From contig NZ_JSYZ01000011.1 in NCBI RefSeq assembly GCF_001293465.1, forward strand, positions 124,001-188,000: a stretch of DNA of 64,000 nt, read 5' to 3'. Positions 61,721 through 64,000 of the stretch are shown here, piece after piece (position 1 is the first letter of the stretch; each line of letters opens with the position of its first letter). A program made the position numbers and the translations under genes. Source of the DNA: Pseudomonas asplenii. Lineage in GTDB: Bacteria; Pseudomonadota; Gammaproteobacteria; Pseudomonadales; Pseudomonadaceae. A model generated the notes under the pieces. That model was not told where the DNA came from, made no database searches, and saw only the letters and a list, made by a program, of their open reading frames with translations.

Positions 61721-64000
61721 ACCTTTCCGGACCCTTCATCCGCCGGCCGGTAGCGACCATGCTGCTGAGCCTGGCGATCGTCCTGCTCGGTGGCGTCAGC
61801 TTCGGCCTGTTGCCGGTATCGCCACTGCCGCAGATGGACTTCCCGGTGATCGTGGTCCAGGCCAGCCTGCCGGGTGCCAGCCCGGAAGTCATGGCCTCGA
61901 CCGTGGCCACACCGCTGGAGCGCTCGTTCGGGGTGATCCCCGGCGTCAACACCATGAGCAGCCGCTCCAGCCAGGGTTCGACCCGGGTGATCCTGCAGTT
62001 CGACATGGACCGCGACATCAACGGCGCGGCGCGGGAGGTGCAGGCAGCCATCAACGCTTCGCGCAACCTGCTGCCCAGCGGCATGCGCAGCATGCCGACC
62101 TACAAGAAGGTCAACCCGTCCCAGGCGCCGATCATGGTGTTGTCGCTGACCTCCGACGTGTTGCAGAAGGGCCAGTTGTACGACCTGGCCTCGACCATCC
62201 TGTCCCAGAGCCTGTCCCAGGTGCCGGGCGTGGGCGAAGTGCAGATCGGCGGCAGTTCGCTGCCGGCGGTGCGCATCGAACTCGAACCCCAGGCGTTGAA
62301 CCAGTACGGCGTGGCCCTGGACGATGTACGTACCACCATCGCCAACGCCAACGTGCGCCGGCCCAAGGGATCGCTGGAGGACGACCAGCGCAACTGGCAG
62401 GTGCAGGCCAACGACCAGTTGGAGAAGGCCAAGGACTACGAGCCGCTGATCATCCACTACCAGAACGGTGCGGCCCTGCGCCTGGGCGATGTGGCGAAGA
62501 TCAAGGACAGCGTCGAGGACCGCTACAACAGCGGCTTCTTCAACAATGACGCCGCCGTGCTGCTGGTGATCAACCGCCAGGCCGGCGCCAACATCATCCA
62601 GACGGTCAACGAGATCAAGGCGCAGTTGCCGGCGTTGCAGGCGGTGTTGCCGTCCAGCGTCAAGCTGAACCTGGCCATGGACCGCTCGCCGGTGATCAAG
62701 GCGACCCTGCATGAAGCCGAGATGACCCTGCTGATCGCTGTCGCCCTGGTGGTGCTGGTGGTCTACCTGTTCCTCGGCAACTTCCGCGCGTCGCTGATCC
62801 CGACCCTGGCGGTGCCGGTGTCGCTGATCGGCACCTTCGCCATCATGTACCTCTACGGGTTCTCCCTGAACAACCTGTCGCTGATGGCGCTGATCCTCGC
62901 CACCGGCCTGGTGGTGGACGATGCCATCGTGGTGCTGGAGAACATCTCCCGGCATATCGACGAGGGTGTGTCGCCGATGAAGGCGGCCTACCTCGGGGCG
63001 AAGGAGGTCGGTTTCACCCTGTTGTCGATGAACGTTTCGCTGGTGGCGGTGTTCCTGTCGATCCTGTTCATGGGCGGCATCATCGAGAGCCTGTTCCGCG
63101 AGTTCTCGATCACCCTGGCGGCGTCGATCATCGTGTCTCTGGTAGTCTCCCTGACCCTGACGCCGATGCTCTGCGCCCGCTGGCTCAAGCCCCAGGGCGC
63201 GCAGACGCGCCTGCAGCGCTGGAGCGAGCAGGCCAACGAGCGCATGGTCAGCGCCTACGCCCGCAGCCTGGACTGGGTGTTGCGCCACCGGCGCCTGACC
63301 CTGCTCAGCCTGCTGGTGACCATCGCTGTCAACGTCGCACTGTACGTGGTGGTGCCCAAGACCTTCATGCCGCAGCAGGACACCGGGCAACTGATCGGTT
63401 TCATCCGCGGCGATGACGGCCTGTCGTTCGGCGTGATGCAACCGAAGATGGAGACGTTCCGCAAGGCGATCCTGGCCGACCCCGCGGTACAGAGCGTGGC
63501 CGGCTTCATCGGTGGCAACAACGGCACCAACAACGCTTTCATGCTGGTACGTCTCAAGCCGATCAAGGAACGCAACATCTCGGCGCAGAAGGTCATCGAG
63601 CGCCTGCGGGTCGAGATGCCCAAGGTCCCCGGCGCACGCCTGATGCTGATGGCCGACCAGGACCTGCAGTTCGGCGGCGGTCGCGAGCAGACCACCGCGC
63701 AGTACTCCTACATCCTGCAGAGCGACGACCTGGCGGCCCTGCGCGAGTGGTATCCGAAGGTGATCGCGGCGTTCAAGGGGCTGCCGGAACTGACCGCCAT
63801 CGACGCCCGCGAAGGTCGCGGCGCGCAGCAGACCACCCTGGTGGTCGACCGCGATACCGCCAAGCGCCTGGGCGTCGACATGAGCATGGTCACCGCAGTG
63901 CTGAACAACGCCTACAGCCAGCGGCAGATATCCACCATCTATGACAGCCTGAACCAGTACCAGGTGGTGATGGAGGTCAACCCGAAATACGCCCAGGACC
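61717..64000 (+). CDS. muxC: RND efflux pump permease (MuxC/MdtC), cut by window end
   Basis: Starting at ATG 61717 (MNLSGPFIRRPVATMLLSLA), overlapping muxB by four bases, the frame is open to the window edge, giving 761 residues of about 1030. It shows 'VSFGLLPVSPLPQMDFPVIVVQASLPGASPEVMASTVATPLERSFG', 'LATGLVVDDAIVVLENISRHIDEG' and 'FIGGNNGTNNAFMLVRLKP'. It is the second permease of the MuxABC system. The remaining gene (opmB, the channel) would be expected just beyond the window. Confidence 0.9.
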   Translation, partial: MNLSGPFIRRPVATMLLSLAIVLLGGVSFGLLPVSPLPQMDFPVIVVQASLPGASPEVMASTVATPLERSFGVIPGVNTMSSRSSQGSTRVILQFDMDRDINGAAREVQAAINASRNLLPSGMRSMPTYKKVNPSQAPIMVLSLTSDVLQKGQLYDLASTILSQSLSQVPGVGEVQIGGSSLPAVRIELEPQALNQYGVALDDVRTTIANANVRRPKGSLEDDQRNWQVQANDQLEKAKDYEPLIIHYQNGAALRLGDVAKIKDSVEDRYNSGFFNNDAAVLLVINRQAGANIIQTVNEIKAQLPALQAVLPSSVKLNLAMDRSPVIKATLHEAEMTLLIAVALVVLVVYLFLGNFRASLIPTLAVPVSLIGTFAIMYLYGFSLNNLSLMALILATGLVVDDAIVVLENISRHIDEGVSPMKAAYLGAKEVGFTLLSMNVSLVAVFLSILFMGGIIESLFREFSITLAASIIVSLVVSLTLTPMLCARWLKPQGAQTRLQRWSEQANERMVSAYARSLDWVLRHRRLTLLSLLVTIAVNVALYVVVPKTFMPQQDTGQLIGFIRGDDGLSFGVMQPKMETFRKAILADPAVQSVAGFIGGNNGTNNAFMLVRLKPIKERNISAQKVIERLRVEMPKVPGARLMLMADQDLQFGGGREQTTAQYSYILQSDDLAALREWYPKVIAAFKGLPELTAIDAREGRGAQQTTLVVDRDTAKRLGVDMSMVTAVLNNAYSQRQISTIYDSLNQYQVVMEVNPKYAQD

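Overview
The window is chromosomal DNA from a Pseudomonas, most likely a fluorescens-group species. Coding sequence is GC-rich and codon use is even. REP-type short repeats lie between genes. Several gene sets are typical of pseudomonads: MuxABC/MdtABC efflux, an orphan CcoN, the EfeUOB iron system, a CBS/CGL transsulfuration pair and CdaR with glycerate kinase. I see no phage, insertion sequence, CRISPR array or rRNA. One tRNA gene (Gln, anticodon TTG) is present.

Layout. 1-9.6 kb: a patatin lipase running off the left edge, a DUF899 protein, YciI and VOC small proteins, the cystathionine gamma-lyase/beta-synthase pair, tRNA-Gln, a CPBP membrane protease, a creatininase-family amidohydrolase and a bile-acid-symporter-like carrier. 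9.8-16.4 kb: a secreted alginate-lyase-like protein, an MFS exporter divergent from an ArsR-type regulator, a GNAT enzyme, a cytochrome b561 behind a Fur-box-like site, a small PLDc_N membrane protein and an unrecognised 502-residue protein. 16.4-22.4 kb: two divergent uptake systems. One is a polar amino acid transporter without an ATPase gene. The other pairs a 2-oxoglutarate/Fe(II)-type oxygenase with a MetQNI-like transporter. 22.6-23.1 kb: a striking methionine/cysteine-rich protein of 168 residues, about 40% Met and 9% Cys, with its own promoter and terminator. 23.2-28.3 kb: an XRE-cupin regulator, a GNAT enzyme, a CAP-domain protein, a SleB-type hydrolase and a chemoreceptor.

28.3-32.6 kb holds a likely peptide/protein modification locus. 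Three small proteins share a C-terminal 'GDL/GNL' module (DUF1843-like), two of them fused to a DUF1842-like domain. A radical SAM/SPASM enzyme and a Tat-exported dienelactone-hydrolase-like protein follow. A terminator-like hairpin separates the substrate genes from the maturase, and a perfect inverted repeat lies upstream. 32.7-41.6 kb: a UPF0149 protein, an aldo/keto reductase, a small basic exported protein, a sugar-acid MFS transporter divergent from cdaR and glycerate kinase, a SulP transporter and nicotinamidase.

41.8-46.3 kb: an ECF sigma/anti-sigma pair behind a TPR lipoprotein-like gene (the sigma gene seems to use an ATC start), a TetR regulator with a palindromic operator, and a second chemoreceptor. 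46.5-52.1 kb: phosphatidylserine synthase and a Fur-box-preceded iron operon, efeU-efeO-efeB plus an extra EfeM-like gene. 52.3-57.1 kb: an Asp/Glu racemase divergent from an AraC regulator, an orphan cbb3 oxidase CcoN with a small partner, and a tandem duplication of thiol peroxidase including its leader and terminator. 57.3-64 kb: the muxA-muxB-muxC RND efflux operon, with muxC cut by the window end.

The two loci most worth following are the Met/Cys-rich protein at 22.6 kb and the radical SAM/DUF1843 locus at 29-32 kb. All calls come from reading the sequence and from memory of protein families. No database search was run.
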